Source: Bacteroidaceae bacterium (GTDB taxonomy: Bacteria > Bacteroidota > Bacteroidia > Bacteroidales > Bacteroidaceae). Taken from it: 39,085 bases of DNA. Of this stretch, positions 15,797 to 24,077 are shown in pieces. Position numbers and translations under genes: made by a program. The notes beneath the pieces are model-generated. The model worked only from the letters and a program-made list of their open reading frames with translations, made no database searches and was not told where the DNA came from. Where the stretch lies: the NCBI GenBank assembly GCA_024398475.1, contig JAKSJB010000019.1, forward strand, positions 1 through 39,085. Direction: 5' to 3'. Each line of letters starts with the position of its first letter. The first letter of the stretch is position 1.

Positions 15797-18700
15797 TTAA
15801 AGATATTCCTGCCAACTCTTGATTTGAATGTCATTCATGTCCATTGCTGTGAAGGCCTCGATGAATGCCTTTGCAAGACGTGGATTTGTCATCAGCGGAA
15901 TGTTGTGGTCGATGGCAGCACGGCGTATCTTGTAACCATTGGTAAGTTCACGCTTTGTCTGGTTCTTTGGAACGTTGACGATAAGGTCGAACTGGTGGTC
16001 GGCAATCATCTGCATGATGTTGTGGCCGCCTTCTTCGTCTGGCCATGAAACAGGTGTTGCCTTAACTCCGTTTTCGTTGAGATACTGAGCAGTTCCCTTG
16101 GTCGCATATACGTCATAGCCCTTGTTTACGAGCATGCGGCTGGCATCGAGAAGATCCATCTTGCCACGTGCTCCGCCTGAAGAAATGAGGATTGACTTCT
16201 TTGGAAGTTTGTATCCTGTAGCGATAAGTGCGTTGAGGAGTGCTTCGTTGAGGTCGTCACCGATACATCCAACTTCTCCTGTAGAACTCATATCCACTCC
16301 AAGTACTGGGTCTGCATTCTGGAGACGTGCGAATGAGAATTGACTTGCCTTGACACCGATGCGGTCAATATCGAACTCGCTCTTGTCTGGCTGTGTATAA
16401 GGTGCATCAAGCATGATGCGTGTAGCGGTCTCAATAAGGTTGTGCTTGAGAATCTTGCTGACGAATGGGAATGAACGGCTGGCACGGAGGTTACATTCGA
16501 TAACCTTTACAGTCTGTCCCTTGGCAAGATACTGAATGTTGAAAGGACCTGAAATGTTGAGTTCCTTCGCAATCTGACGGCTAATCTTCTTTATCTGACG
16601 GATTGTAGAGTAGTAGATATGCTGTGCAGGGAATACGAGGGTTGCGTCACCTGAGTGAACACCTGCAAATTCCACGTGTTCGCTGATAGCATATTCTACG
16701 ATGTCACCTTCCTTGGCAACAGCATCGAATTCGATTTCCTTAGTGTCCTGCATGAACTGGCTGACAACGACAGGGTAGTCCTGACTTACTTCTGTTGCCA
16801 TCTTGAGGAAGCGTTCCAGTTCCTCGTCGTTATAGCAAACGTTCATGGCAGCGCCTGAAAGTACGTATGATGGACGGACGAGTACAGGATAACCAACTTC
16901 GGCGATGAATTCCTTGATGTCGTCCATACTTGTAAGGGCACGCCATGCAGGTTGGTCGATTCCGAGTTTGTCAAGCATAGCAGAGAACTTGTTGCGGTTT
17001 TCTGCACGGTCGATGCTTACTGGTGAAGTACCGAGGATAGGAACATCCTGACGGTAAAGTTTCATAGCAAGGTTGTTTGGAATCTGTCCGCCTACGCTGA
17101 CGATTACGCCTCGTGGCTGTTCGAGTTCAATCACGTCGAGTACGCGCTCGAATGAAAGTTCATCGAAATACAGGCGGTCACACATGTCGTAGTCGGTGCT
17201 GACTGTCTCAGGGTTGTAGTTTATCATGATGGACTTATAGCCCAACTTGCGTGCTGTGTTGATGGCATTTACTGAACACCAGTCAAACTCAACGGAAGAA
17301 CCGATGCGGTAAGCACCGCTGCCGAGTACAACGACAGACTTTTCATGACTGTAGTAGTTTACGTCATAGCCAGTTGTGTTGTAAGTCATGTAGAGATAGT
17401 TGGTGAGTTCCGGATGTTCGCTTGCAACGGTGTTGATGCGCTTTACTGCAGGAAGAATACCGAGTTCCTTGCGGTACTTGCGGACCTTGAGGTTGGCAGT
17501 TTCCATATTGCCTTCTGGTTTCAGTACGAATTTTGCAATCTGGAAGTCGCTGAAACCGCAAGCCTTAACTTCGCGCATGAGTTCTGGAGTGATTTCCTCC
17601 AGGGAATTGAACGCGAGGAGTTGATGCTTGAGATCTACGATATGCTTCAGTTTGTCAAGGAACCACACGTCAATCTTTGTAAGTTCCTCTATACGTGCAG
17701 TAGAATAACCTTCCTCAAGAGCCTGTGCAATTGCGAAGATGCGGAGGTCAGTAGGGTGGGAGAGTTCGTAGTCGAGATCAGCGAACTTGTTGTGGTCGTT
17801 GCCTACGAATCCGTGCATACCCTGTCCGATCATGCGCAATCCCTTCTGAATCATTTCCTCAAATGTGCGTCCTATGGACATAATCTCTCCTACAGACTTC
17901 ATTGAAGAACCGATTTCGCGGCTCACACCGGAGAATTTTGTAAGGTCCCAGCGAGGAATCTTGCAAATCATATAGTCGAGTTGCGGAGCGACGTATGCAG
18001 AGTTGGTAGTACCCATCTCGCCGATTTGGTCGAGAGTGTAACCAAGTCCAATCTTTGCTGCAACGAATGCGAGAGGATAACCGGTAGCCTTTGAGGCAAG
18101 TGCAGATGAACGGCTGAGACGTGCGTTAACCTCAATGATACGGTAGTCGTTGGTTTCAGCATTGAATGCGAACTGAATGTTGCATTCACCAACGATGCCC
18201 AGGTGGCGTACACAACGGATGGAAATATCCTGAAGCATCTTAACCTGCTCATCGGTAAGTGAGCATGTAGGTGCCACAACGATAGATTCACCGGTGTGAA
18301 TACCGAGTGGGTCGAAGTTCTCCATTGATGCCACGGTGAAGCAATGGTCGTTTCTGTCGCGGATAACCTCGAATTCAATTTCCTTCCATCCCTTGAGTGA
18401 TTCCTCTACGAGAATCTGTGGTGCGAAGGTAAATGCACTTTCGGCAAGTTCACGGAATGCCTGCTCGTCTGGACAGATACCGCTTCCGAGACCACCGAGT
18501 GCGTATGCAGAACGGATCATGATAGGGAAACCGATTGTGTGTGCAGCCTTGAGAGCATCTTCCATGTTCTCTACGGCTTGACTTACCGGTGTCTTCAACT
18601 CAATTTCATCGAGTTTCTTTACGAAGAGGTCACGGTCTTCAGTGTACATGATAGCATCGACACTTGTTCCGAGTACCTGAACTCCATATTCCTTGAGTAC

Positions 18701-19015
18701 CCCAGAAAGGTAGAGTTCTGTACCGCAGTTGAGTGCTGTCTGACCTCCGAATGCAAGGAGAATACCGTCAGGACGTTCCTTCTTGATAATTTCAGTTACA
18801 AAAAAAGGTGTCACTGGTAGGAAATAGACCTTGTCAGCAATACCTTCTGATGTTTGAATTGTTGCGATGTTTGGATTAACCAAAACAGAACTGATGCCTT
18901 CTTGTCTGAGGGCTTTCAATGCTTGAGAACCGGAATAGTCAAATTCGCCAGCCTGGCCAATCTTGAGTGCACCACTTCCCAGAACTAAGACTTTCTTGAG
19001 TTGTTTTTCCATCAT
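15797..19015 (-). CDS. carB: Carbamoyl-phosphate synthase large subunit
   Basis: The start is set at the ATG at 19015 (or the adjacent one at 19012). The frame opens further upstream, but that extension runs across the promoter -7 box at 19062-19069. The 1072-residue protein matches CarB throughout: KVLVLGSGALKIGQAGEFDY, a first ATP-grasp (FGGQTALNCGTEL, IMIRSAYALGGLGSG, EVNARLSRSSALASKATGYP), a central oligomerisation region, a second pre-ATP-grasp/ATP-grasp (VLGSGAYRIGSSVEFDW, VLVRPSYVLSGAAM), and a C-terminal MGS-type regulatory domain (LISSGGARGKMDLL). It makes carbamoyl phosphate from bicarbonate, glutamine-derived ammonia and two ATP for pyrimidines and arginine. The carA partner is not in this window. 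Confidence 0.97.
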   Translation of the reverse strand: MMEKQLKKVLVLGSGALKIGQAGEFDYSGSQALKALRQEGISSVLVNPNIATIQTSEGIADKVYFLPVTPFFVTEIIKKERPDGILLAFGGQTALNCGTELYLSGVLKEYGVQVLGTSVDAIMYTEDRDLFVKKLDEIELKTPVSQAVENMEDALKAAHTIGFPIMIRSAYALGGLGSGICPDEQAFRELAESAFTFAPQILVEESLKGWKEIEFEVIRDRNDHCFTVASMENFDPLGIHTGESIVVAPTCSLTDEQVKMLQDISIRCVRHLGIVGECNIQFAFNAETNDYRIIEVNARLSRSSALASKATGYPLAFVAAKIGLGYTLDQIGEMGTTNSAYVAPQLDYMICKIPRWDLTKFSGVSREIGSSMKSVGEIMSIGRTFEEMIQKGLRMIGQGMHGFVGNDHNKFADLDYELSHPTDLRIFAIAQALEEGYSTARIEELTKIDVWFLDKLKHIVDLKHQLLAFNSLEEITPELMREVKACGFSDFQIAKFVLKPEGNMETANLKVRKYRKELGILPAVKRINTVASEHPELTNYLYMTYNTTGYDVNYYSHEKSVVVLGSGAYRIGSSVEFDWCSVNAINTARKLGYKSIMINYNPETVSTDYDMCDRLYFDELSFERVLDVIELEQPRGVIVSVGGQIPNNLAMKLYRQDVPILGTSPVSIDRAENRNKFSAMLDKLGIDQPAWRALTSMDDIKEFIAEVGYPVLVRPSYVLSGAAMNVCYNDEELERFLKMATEVSQDYPVVVSQFMQDTKEIEFDAVAKEGDIVEYAISEHVEFAGVHSGDATLVFPAQHIYYSTIRQIKKISRQIAKELNISGPFNIQYLAKGQTVKVIECNLRASRSFPFVSKILKHNLIETATRIMLDAPYTQPDKSEFDIDRIGVKASQFSFARLQNADPVLGVDMSSTGEVGCIGDDLNEALLNALIATGYKLPKKSILISSGGARGKMDLLDASRMLVNKGYDVYATKGTAQYLNENGVKATPVSWPDEEGGHNIMQMIADHQFDLIVNVPKNQTKRELTNGYKIRRAAIDHNIPLMTNPRLAKAFIEAFTAMDMNDIQIKSWQEYL

Positions 19016-19061
19016 TAATTCGTTATTGAGACTTGTGTATATAATATTTCTTTTCGGCGTG

Positions 19062-19069
19062 CAAAGGTA
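19062..19069 (-). promoter_or_regulatory. Promoter -7 box of carB
   Basis: Minus-strand TACCTTTG matches TAnnTTTG about 47 nt before the chosen start codon. No TTTG lies at the ideal distance upstream; one at 24 nt is the nearest. The box decides against the longer CarB start. Confidence 0.5.
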
Positions 19070-19233
19070 CGAAAAAAATGCAAAATATGTGCTCAAAGGT
19101 CCACTTTTTATTTCGCTTTATTCATTTTTTTTGGTATATGCAACCTTTATGCAAAAATGTGGAACTTATAAATTGCAATAGGAGAAAATCAGATGGCGCA
19201 GTTCTGAATTGTCGGATAGGGGAATCTACGCGT

Positions 19234-19273
19234 AAAAATAAAAAAGGAATGCACCGATTGTCTGATGCATTCC
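19234..19273 (-). terminator. Terminator of the rpsF-rpsR-rplI operon
   Basis: On the minus strand, GGAATGCA (19273-19266) pairs with TGCATTCC (19253-19246), and a T-rich run (complement of 19234-19245) follows. It lies 28 nt after the rplI stop. Confidence 0.85.
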
Positions 19274-19301
19274 CGATATGCTGAGATTTTGATTTCTCTG
19301 A

Positions 19302-19880
19302 TTATTCAGCAGCCTCTTCAGCAGGAGTTTCTTCTTCTGTTTCTTCAGTTGCTTCTGCGGCTTCAGCAGCCTTTGCTGCTTCCTTAGCCTTGTCAGCCTT
19401 CTTCTGGGCAGCATATTCTTCAGCAGCCTTTCTTGAATCTGCGTCAGGAACAACTTCGAATGGAACATCTACAGCAACTTCCTTGTGGAGTTGGATGTTT
19501 GCAACGTGCTGACCGAGAACCTTTACGCTCTTGGTAGTAACCTGCTTTGGATCGATTGTGATGCCCTTTTCAGCGAGAGCAGCAGTGATCTGAGCAGCAC
19601 CAACGCTACCGTAAATGTTAATACCGTCAGAAACCTTAGCCTCGATAGTGAGTGAAACACCTTCGAATGACTTAGCCTTTTCTTCAGCATCAGCCTTCAT
19701 CTTGGCAATCTTTACTGCGCGCTGCTTGAGTTCTTCCTGTGCAGCCTTGATAGCCTTTGGAGTAGCGAGTACTGCAAGACGCTGTGGAAGAAGATAGTTG
19801 CGTCCATATCCGTCTTTTACTTCGAGGATATCGTCCTTATAGCCTAAGCCTTGTACATCTTTCTTTAATATAATCTTCAT
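19302..19880 (-). CDS. rplI: 50S ribosomal protein L9
   Basis: 192 residues. The N-terminal L9 domain, MKIILKKDVQGLGYKDDILE with VKDGYGRNYLLPQRLA, is unmistakable. A connecting helix and the C-terminal domain (IDPKQV, LGQHVANIQLHKEVAVDVPFEV) follow. L9 is usually about 150 residues. Here the last about 40 residues are a low-complexity Ala/Glu/Lys tail ending EETPAEEAAE, seen in some Bacteroidota L9 proteins. Third gene of the rpsF-rpsR-rplI operon, 43 nt after rpsR, with a strong terminator after it. Confidence 0.97.
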   Translation of the reverse strand: MKIILKKDVQGLGYKDDILEVKDGYGRNYLLPQRLAVLATPKAIKAAQEELKQRAVKIAKMKADAEEKAKSFEGVSLTIEAKVSDGINIYGSVGAAQITAALAEKGITIDPKQVTTKSVKVLGQHVANIQLHKEVAVDVPFEVVPDADSRKAAEEYAAQKKADKAKEAAKAAEAAEATEETEEETPAEEAAE

Positions 19881-19923
19881 AACTTTTCCTTTCTTGAGTT
19901 TTTAATGTTAAACAATGATTTAA

Positions 19924-20196
19924 TTACTTAAGCAGGTCGGTTACGAATGGAAGGAGAGCAAGGTGACGTGCACGCTTTACTGCCTGAGCCACGCGGCGCT
20001 GATACTTGAGAGAGTTGCCTGTGATGCGGCGAGGAAGAATCTTTCCCTGCTCGTTGAGGAACTTCTTAAGGAATTCTGAATCCTTGTAGTCGATATACTT
20101 GATTCCGCTCTTCTTGAAACGGCAATACTTCTTCTTCTTTACGTCTACTGTCTGAGGAGTGAGAAAACGTACTTCTGATGTTGTCTGTGCTGCCAT
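19924..20196 (-). CDS. rpsR: 30S ribosomal protein S18
   Basis: 90 residues. It has the S18 core: [34 protein letters not shown] sequence (here [20 protein letters not shown]) and the C-terminal [15 protein letters not shown] region. It binds next to S6 on the 30S platform, which explains the gene order. It starts three bases after the rpsF stop, so the two are translated together. Confidence 0.97.
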   Translation of the reverse strand: MAAQTTSEVRFLTPQTVDVKKKKYCRFKKSGIKYIDYKDSEFLKKFLNEQGKILPRRITGNSLKYQRRVAQAVKRARHLALLPFVTDLLK

Positions 20197-20199
20197 GTC

Positions 20200-20535
20200 T
20201 TAAGCCTCCTTCTTTAAATTACGACGCTTCTCAGCATACTGAGCAGCGTACTTTTCGTTCTTTACTGTGAGATAGCGGAGTACGCGCTCATCGCGACGCA
20301 TCTGCAACTCTAATGGTGCAATCACTGTTGGTTCAGCCTTGAATTCAATCATGGCATAGAAACCAGTAGACTTCTTCTCAATGTTGTAAGCAAGTTTCTT
20401 GAGACCCCAATTCTCTACATTGATAATCTCTGCACCCTGCTCAGTGAGATAAGCCTGATACTTTTCTACCGCTTCCTTCATCTGCTGATCAGATAAAACG
20501 GGAGTTAAAATGAAAACGGTTTCGTACTGATTCAT
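20200..20535 (-). CDS. rpsF: 30S ribosomal protein S6
   Basis: 111 residues. The S6 fold signature is visible: [19 protein letters not shown], an [20 protein letters not shown] strand/helix region, [12 protein letters not shown] and the [11 protein letters not shown] motif. Partner of S18 in the 30S subunit and first gene of the operon, with a promoter about 45 nt upstream. Confidence 0.97.
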   Translation of the reverse strand: MNQYETVFILTPVLSDQQMKEAVEKYQAYLTEQGAEIINVENWGLKKLAYNIEKKSTGFYAMIEFKAEPTVIAPLELQMRRDERVLRYLTVKNEKYAAQYAEKRRNLKKEA

Positions 20536-20580
20536 ACGTTTCTTTTGTTAATTATTTGGTTGTTTTGCAAAATGCGGGTG

Positions 20581-20611
20581 CAAAGGTACGAATAATTTAC
20601 TATTTGACAAT
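20581..20611 (-). promoter_or_regulatory. Promoter of the rpsF operon
   Basis: Minus-strand TACCTTTG (20588-20581), preceded after 19 nt by ATTG (20611-20608), a three-of-four match to TTTG. The leader is about 40 nt. Confidence 0.65.
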
Positions 20612-20772
20612 ATACAATTTGTTATTTTTTGAAAAAAGTAGGAAAAACATATAAAAAACAAGGTCAAAGCGCATTTTTCTTGATAAAAGTTTCGCAGTTT
20701 AAGATGTTTTTACTTATTTTGTACCTCGAAATAGTAAGTAATGGCACCAAAATACCTTAATTGCTGTTTGTG

Positions 20773-20780
20773 TAACTTTG
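20773..20780 (+). promoter_or_regulatory. Promoter -7 box of the small membrane protein gene
   Basis: TAACTTTG matches TAnnTTTG 27 nt before the ATG. No TTTG at the expected -33 position. Confidence 0.5.
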
Positions 20781-20807
20781 AAATAAAACTTAAAAATAAA
20801 AAATAAT

Positions 20808-21002
20808 ATGGGAAAGAATATTCTTAATTACGTAGGAGTAATCATGGTACTCGTAGGAGCATTACTTATGATTCTCGCTATGTTTGTTGCTCCAATGGGT
20901 GACCTCTGCGACCAGAACTGGTACACAGCCGGCAGTTTGGTACTTATACTTCTTGGTCTTGTTGCTCATGTTGTGATAAACAAGTACATCACAAAGGAAT
21001 AA
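20808..21002 (+). CDS. Small two-helix membrane protein
   Basis: 64 residues with two predicted transmembrane helices: about residues 8-30 (YVGVIMVLVGALLMILAMFVAPM) and 40-60 (AGSLVLILLGLVAHVVI). A short polar loop with a single Cys (GDLCDQNW) joins them and the C-terminus (NKYITKE) is charged. It is monocistronic with its own -7 box and terminator, which argues for a real gene. I recall similar short proteins in Bacteroidales, without a known function. Confidence 0.75.
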   Translation: MGKNILNYVGVIMVLVGALLMILAMFVAPMGDLCDQNWYTAGSLVLILLGLVAHVVINKYITKE

Positions 21003-21040
21003 TCCAAGAGGATTACGGGGAGTAAACATTGACAGTTGAA

Positions 21041-21081
21041 GAGAGTGGAAGGGCACAAGAGGTCTTACACTCTCTTTTTTT
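21041..21081 (+). terminator. Terminator after the small membrane protein gene
   Basis: GAGAGTG (21041-21047) pairs with CACTCTC (21068-21074) and seven Ts follow. Confidence 0.8.
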
Positions 21082-21308
21082 CTAACCTGGAGTCAACAGG
21101 CAAGCCCCCTCCGGGGAAGTCAACGAGTCAGCAAGGATTCAATGTTTCGAGGATTCGAGCCAATGGCTAAGGGCTAATGGCCAACGGCATATAAAAGCCT
21201 TTAACTCCCTTACCTCCTAATCTCCTCCCCGAACCATACCTTATTATATAATACCTCCTTAATAAGATTTTTCAATAACAACCAATAATCAACAAAACTA
21301 TTTTAATC
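21082..21308. other. Intergenic region with dispersed-repeat pieces (copy G)
   Basis: Contains GAGTCAACAGG, CCCCCTCCGGGG-type and CAACGAGTCAGC strings and GCCAATGGCTAAGGGCTAA/TGGCCAACGG strings (about 21090-21195) of the intergenic repeat family, then the leader of the first esterase gene. No clear TAnnTTTG promoter was found for that gene. Confidence 0.45.
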
Positions 21309-22409
21309 ATGATGAACATTAAACATGTAATGACGGGAATGGCTCTCAGCCTAAGTCTTCCGCTGATGGCTCAATGGGGAGGCCCCCAGGTTCAGTCAAC
21401 CGTTATCAATGCAGACAACACCGTGACTTTCAACTATCGCAGCCAGACTGCCAAGGACGTGAAAGTCAGCGTGCAGTTTGCCGGTGAAAAACAAATGACC
21501 AAGGGCGACAACGACGTTTGGTCAGTAACAGTAGGTCCGGCAAAACCAGACATCTATCCATATTGCTTCATAGTAGATGGAGTAAACATAATGGATGCCT
21601 CAAATCCGGAATGGTTCCCTAACGAAACATTCAAGAACTCCCTCCTCGATATGCGTGAAGGAGCATCAAAGACTCAGCAAGTCAATGAAGTAGCACACGG
21701 AAGCGTGGACTATGTTGACTACTATTCCGAACTTATGGGATTGTACGGCCGTCTCGTAATCTATACGCCACCTCACTATGACAGGAACCAGAACAAGAAA
21801 TATCCGGTATTCTATCTCGTGAGCGGCACAACCGATACCGAAGAAGTATACTTCAAGGTAGGACGTACCAACTTCATTCTCGACAACCTCATCGCAGAAG
21901 GAAAGGCAGAAGAGATGATAGTAGTGATGCCATACGGAAATCCATCATTGTATTTTCCTAAGGGACAGGCTCCGCGTATGATGGGAGACATGTTCAGCAA
22001 GACCCTCATCGATGAAATCATGCCATTCGTCGAGAAGAACTACCGCACACAAAACGACAAGGACCATCGTGCAATCGGCGGATTCTCCCGTGGCGGCAAT
22101 CAGGCACTGGCCAACGGACTTGCCAACCTCGACAAGTTCTCCTATCTGTGCTCATACAGTTCTTTCACAATGCAGCAACTCACGCCCGAAGTCTATAAGA
22201 ATGCAGCCGACACCAACAGCAAGATAAAACTCTTCTGGCTGGGTGTAGGAACAGATGACTTCCTTTATCAGAACGCAAAGGAATACATGGACCTGCTCGA
22301 CAAGAGCGGAATCAAGAATACCAAGGTGTTTACAGACGATAAGTTCGGTCACACATGGATGAATGCCCGCTATTTCCTCGAACAGTCACTTCCTCTGCTG
22401 TTTAAATAG
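21309..22409 (+). CDS. Secreted CE1-like esterase with N-terminal E-set domain (first of a pair)
   Basis: 366 residues (a start one codon later is equally possible). Signal peptide to about A21 (LSLPLMAQ). Residues about 28-115 form an E-set/CBM48-like domain (TVTFNYRSQTAKDVKVSVQF, IYPYCFIVDG). Residues about 140-366 are an alpha/beta-hydrolase of the esterase D/CE1 type, with nucleophile S260 in GGFSRGG, an acid in GVGTDD (D316/D317) and H348 in FGHTWMNARYF. In this family the oxyanion region usually reads LHG; here it is VSGTTD, so activity may be altered. Such enzymes remove feruloyl or acetyl groups from plant xylan. It sits 68 nt before a paralogue and upstream of SusC/SusD. Confidence 0.82.
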   Translation: MMNIKHVMTGMALSLSLPLMAQWGGPQVQSTVINADNTVTFNYRSQTAKDVKVSVQFAGEKQMTKGDNDVWSVTVGPAKPDIYPYCFIVDGVNIMDASNPEWFPNETFKNSLLDMREGASKTQQVNEVAHGSVDYVDYYSELMGLYGRLVIYTPPHYDRNQNKKYPVFYLVSGTTDTEEVYFKVGRTNFILDNLIAEGKAEEMIVVMPYGNPSLYFPKGQAPRMMGDMFSKTLIDEIMPFVEKNYRTQNDKDHRAIGGFSRGGNQALANGLANLDKFSYLCSYSSFTMQQLTPEVYKNAADTNSKIKLFWLGVGTDDFLYQNAKEYMDLLDKSGIKNTKVFTDDKFGHTWMNARYFLEQSLPLLFK

Positions 22410-22477
22410 TCGGACCAACCATAATGCCGAAGAAAGCAAATACAACAAAATCATTAATCAATCAGAATACAGTATAT

Positions 22478-23635
22478 ATGAAAAAAATAGCATTATTACT
22501 TGTTGCTGCACAATGCACGTTCTTCTCGCTCAGCGCTCAGACACCGGGCGGACGTATGGATGGTGCAGTCATAGCACGATTGTTCCCACAGGGAGTAAAT
22601 TCTCCGGAAATCAACAATGACGGAAGCGTCACATTCCGTTTCCAGGGTCCAAATGCCCAGAAGGTGGAACTCAACTGTCAGATGTTCGAGGGAAACAAAC
22701 CAATGGAAAAAGACGAAAAAGGAGTATGGAGCATCACGGTAACACCGGAAAAGCCAGACATCTATCCATATTGCTTCATCGTAGACGGTACACAGGTAGC
22801 CGATCCTCAGAATCCGGAAATCTTCCCAAACGAAGGCTTCAAGAATTCAATCGTTGATGTGAAAGGTCCCCAGCCAACCATGCAGGATGTCCAGAAAGTC
22901 CCTCATGGAAAGGTTACCTACAAGTACTATCATTCCGACCTCGGTTTTGACCGTCCAATGTGCGTCTATACACCGGCAGGCTACAATCCAGCAGAAAAGA
23001 CAAAGTATCCCGTACTCTACCTCATTCACGGAATGACAGATACATACGAAACATGGTGGAAGGTAGGACGGGCCAACGTCATTCTGGACAACCTCATTGC
23101 TCAGGGTCTGGCAAAGAAGATGATAGTGGTTATGCCATACGCAAACCCATATCCTGAAATGCAGCGCCGTAAACTTACCGACCGCTACGACCCGATGAAC
23201 ACGGAAATCGTGGTAAAGGAAATCATCAACAACATCAAGCCATATATCGAGTCAAACTACAATGTCTATACAGATGCCGACAACCGAGCAGTAGCAGGAT
23301 TCTCACTCGGCGGACGTCAGACACTCGCCACAGGACTCGGTCATCCCGAACTCTTCCACTATGTATGTGCCTTCTCTCCAGCCATCTTCGGCAATGAATG
23401 GAACACAAACTTCGACAACGGTACATACTCTGCACCTGAGAAAATCAATAAGGAAGTGAAGTATCTTTGGGTAAGTTGCGGTACAGCCGACGGACTCTGT
23501 TCCGCTTCCCGCGGTCTTGACACATCCCTCACGGAAAAGGGAATCAAGCATACTGCACATTTCTCAGACGGCGGTCACACATGGATGAACTGCCGCGACT
23601 ATCTTGAGACAATCGCACAGAAGTTGTTCAAGTAA
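22478..23635 (+). CDS. Secreted CE1-like esterase with N-terminal E-set domain (second of a pair)
   Basis: The frame opens at 22424, but the ATG at 22478 gives a proper signal peptide (MKKIALLLVAAQCTFFSLSAQ), so the product is 385 residues. Same architecture as the preceding gene: an E-set domain (about 45-125, including IYPYCFIVDGTQVADP) and a CE1/esterase D hydrolase (about 150-385). The catalytic set is S276 in AGFSLGG, D338 in GTADGL and H367 in GGHTWMNCRDY, with the canonical LIHGMTDTYETWW oxyanion/substrate region that the first paralogue lacks. Probably a feruloyl or acetyl esterase acting on hemicellulose in the periplasm or at the surface. A terminator follows. Confidence 0.85.
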   Translation: MKKIALLLVAAQCTFFSLSAQTPGGRMDGAVIARLFPQGVNSPEINNDGSVTFRFQGPNAQKVELNCQMFEGNKPMEKDEKGVWSITVTPEKPDIYPYCFIVDGTQVADPQNPEIFPNEGFKNSIVDVKGPQPTMQDVQKVPHGKVTYKYYHSDLGFDRPMCVYTPAGYNPAEKTKYPVLYLIHGMTDTYETWWKVGRANVILDNLIAQGLAKKMIVVMPYANPYPEMQRRKLTDRYDPMNTEIVVKEIINNIKPYIESNYNVYTDADNRAVAGFSLGGRQTLATGLGHPELFHYVCAFSPAIFGNEWNTNFDNGTYSAPEKINKEVKYLWVSCGTADGLCSASRGLDTSLTEKGIKHTAHFSDGGHTWMNCRDYLETIAQKLFK

Positions 23636-23643
23636 GAAAAAAA

Positions 23644-23684
23644 CGCCACCCATTTGGAAAAATCCAATGAGTGGCGATTTTTTT
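23644..23684 (+). terminator. Terminator of the esterase pair
   Basis: CGCCAC...GTGGCG with further internal pairing (23644-23676) and seven Ts. The stem sequence resembles the terminator of the toxin-antitoxin pair (30822-30859). Confidence 0.85.
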
Positions 23685-23689
23685 ATGTC

Positions 23690-23815
23690 AACGAGTAGCC
23701 CCATAAGGGGAGGCCTTTAGCCATTGGCCATTGGCTTTTTCGGGATTTCGATAATTCGGGAAATCGAGTATTCAAGTCAAGGGCTAATGGCTAACGGCCA
23801 ATGGCCCTTTTTTTT
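23690..23815 (+). repeat. Dispersed intergenic repeat, copy F, with a second terminator
   Basis: GTCAACGAGTAGCCCCATAA and what follows match the sequence right after the asparaginase gene (30297 onward). It ends in GGGCTAATGG (23781-23790) pairing with CCAATGGCCC (23798-23807) and eight Ts, a plausible intrinsic terminator. Confidence 0.65.
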
Positions 23816-23908
23816 GCTTTTGCCTTTAATCTTTAAAACCTTTACCGCCTGAAAAACACGAATCTGGCCACTATGATACATGTGGGCAATTTTATGTTAC
23901 AAAATGTA

Positions 23909-23939
23909 TTTGTATTCATATCGTTTTGCCGTAATTTTG
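23909..23939 (+). promoter_or_regulatory. Promoter of the susC/susD operon
   Basis: TTTG (23909-23912), 19 nt, TAATTTTG (23932-23939), an ideal Bacteroidota promoter. The leader is about 130 nt and contains two small hairpins: GATGGC...GCCATC near 23968-23989 and GATTG-TAGTGT-CAATC near 24013-24028. Leader-level control is possible. Confidence 0.75.
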
Positions 23940-24077
23940 CACGGACAATCAATAATAATATATAGTAGATGGCGTAAAACATTGCCATCATTAGCGTTAT
24001 TAACATCATTGGGATTGTAGTGTCAATCACTTTAATATTCAATTATTAACTAATTTAATTTTTTAATCAATTAAACA

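Noticed and set aside
23842..24042. 66-codon minus-strand ORF with hydrophobic stretches before susC
   Set aside because: It is antisense to the susC promoter and leader. The hydrophobicity follows from AT-rich sequence, and no promoter or family was found.
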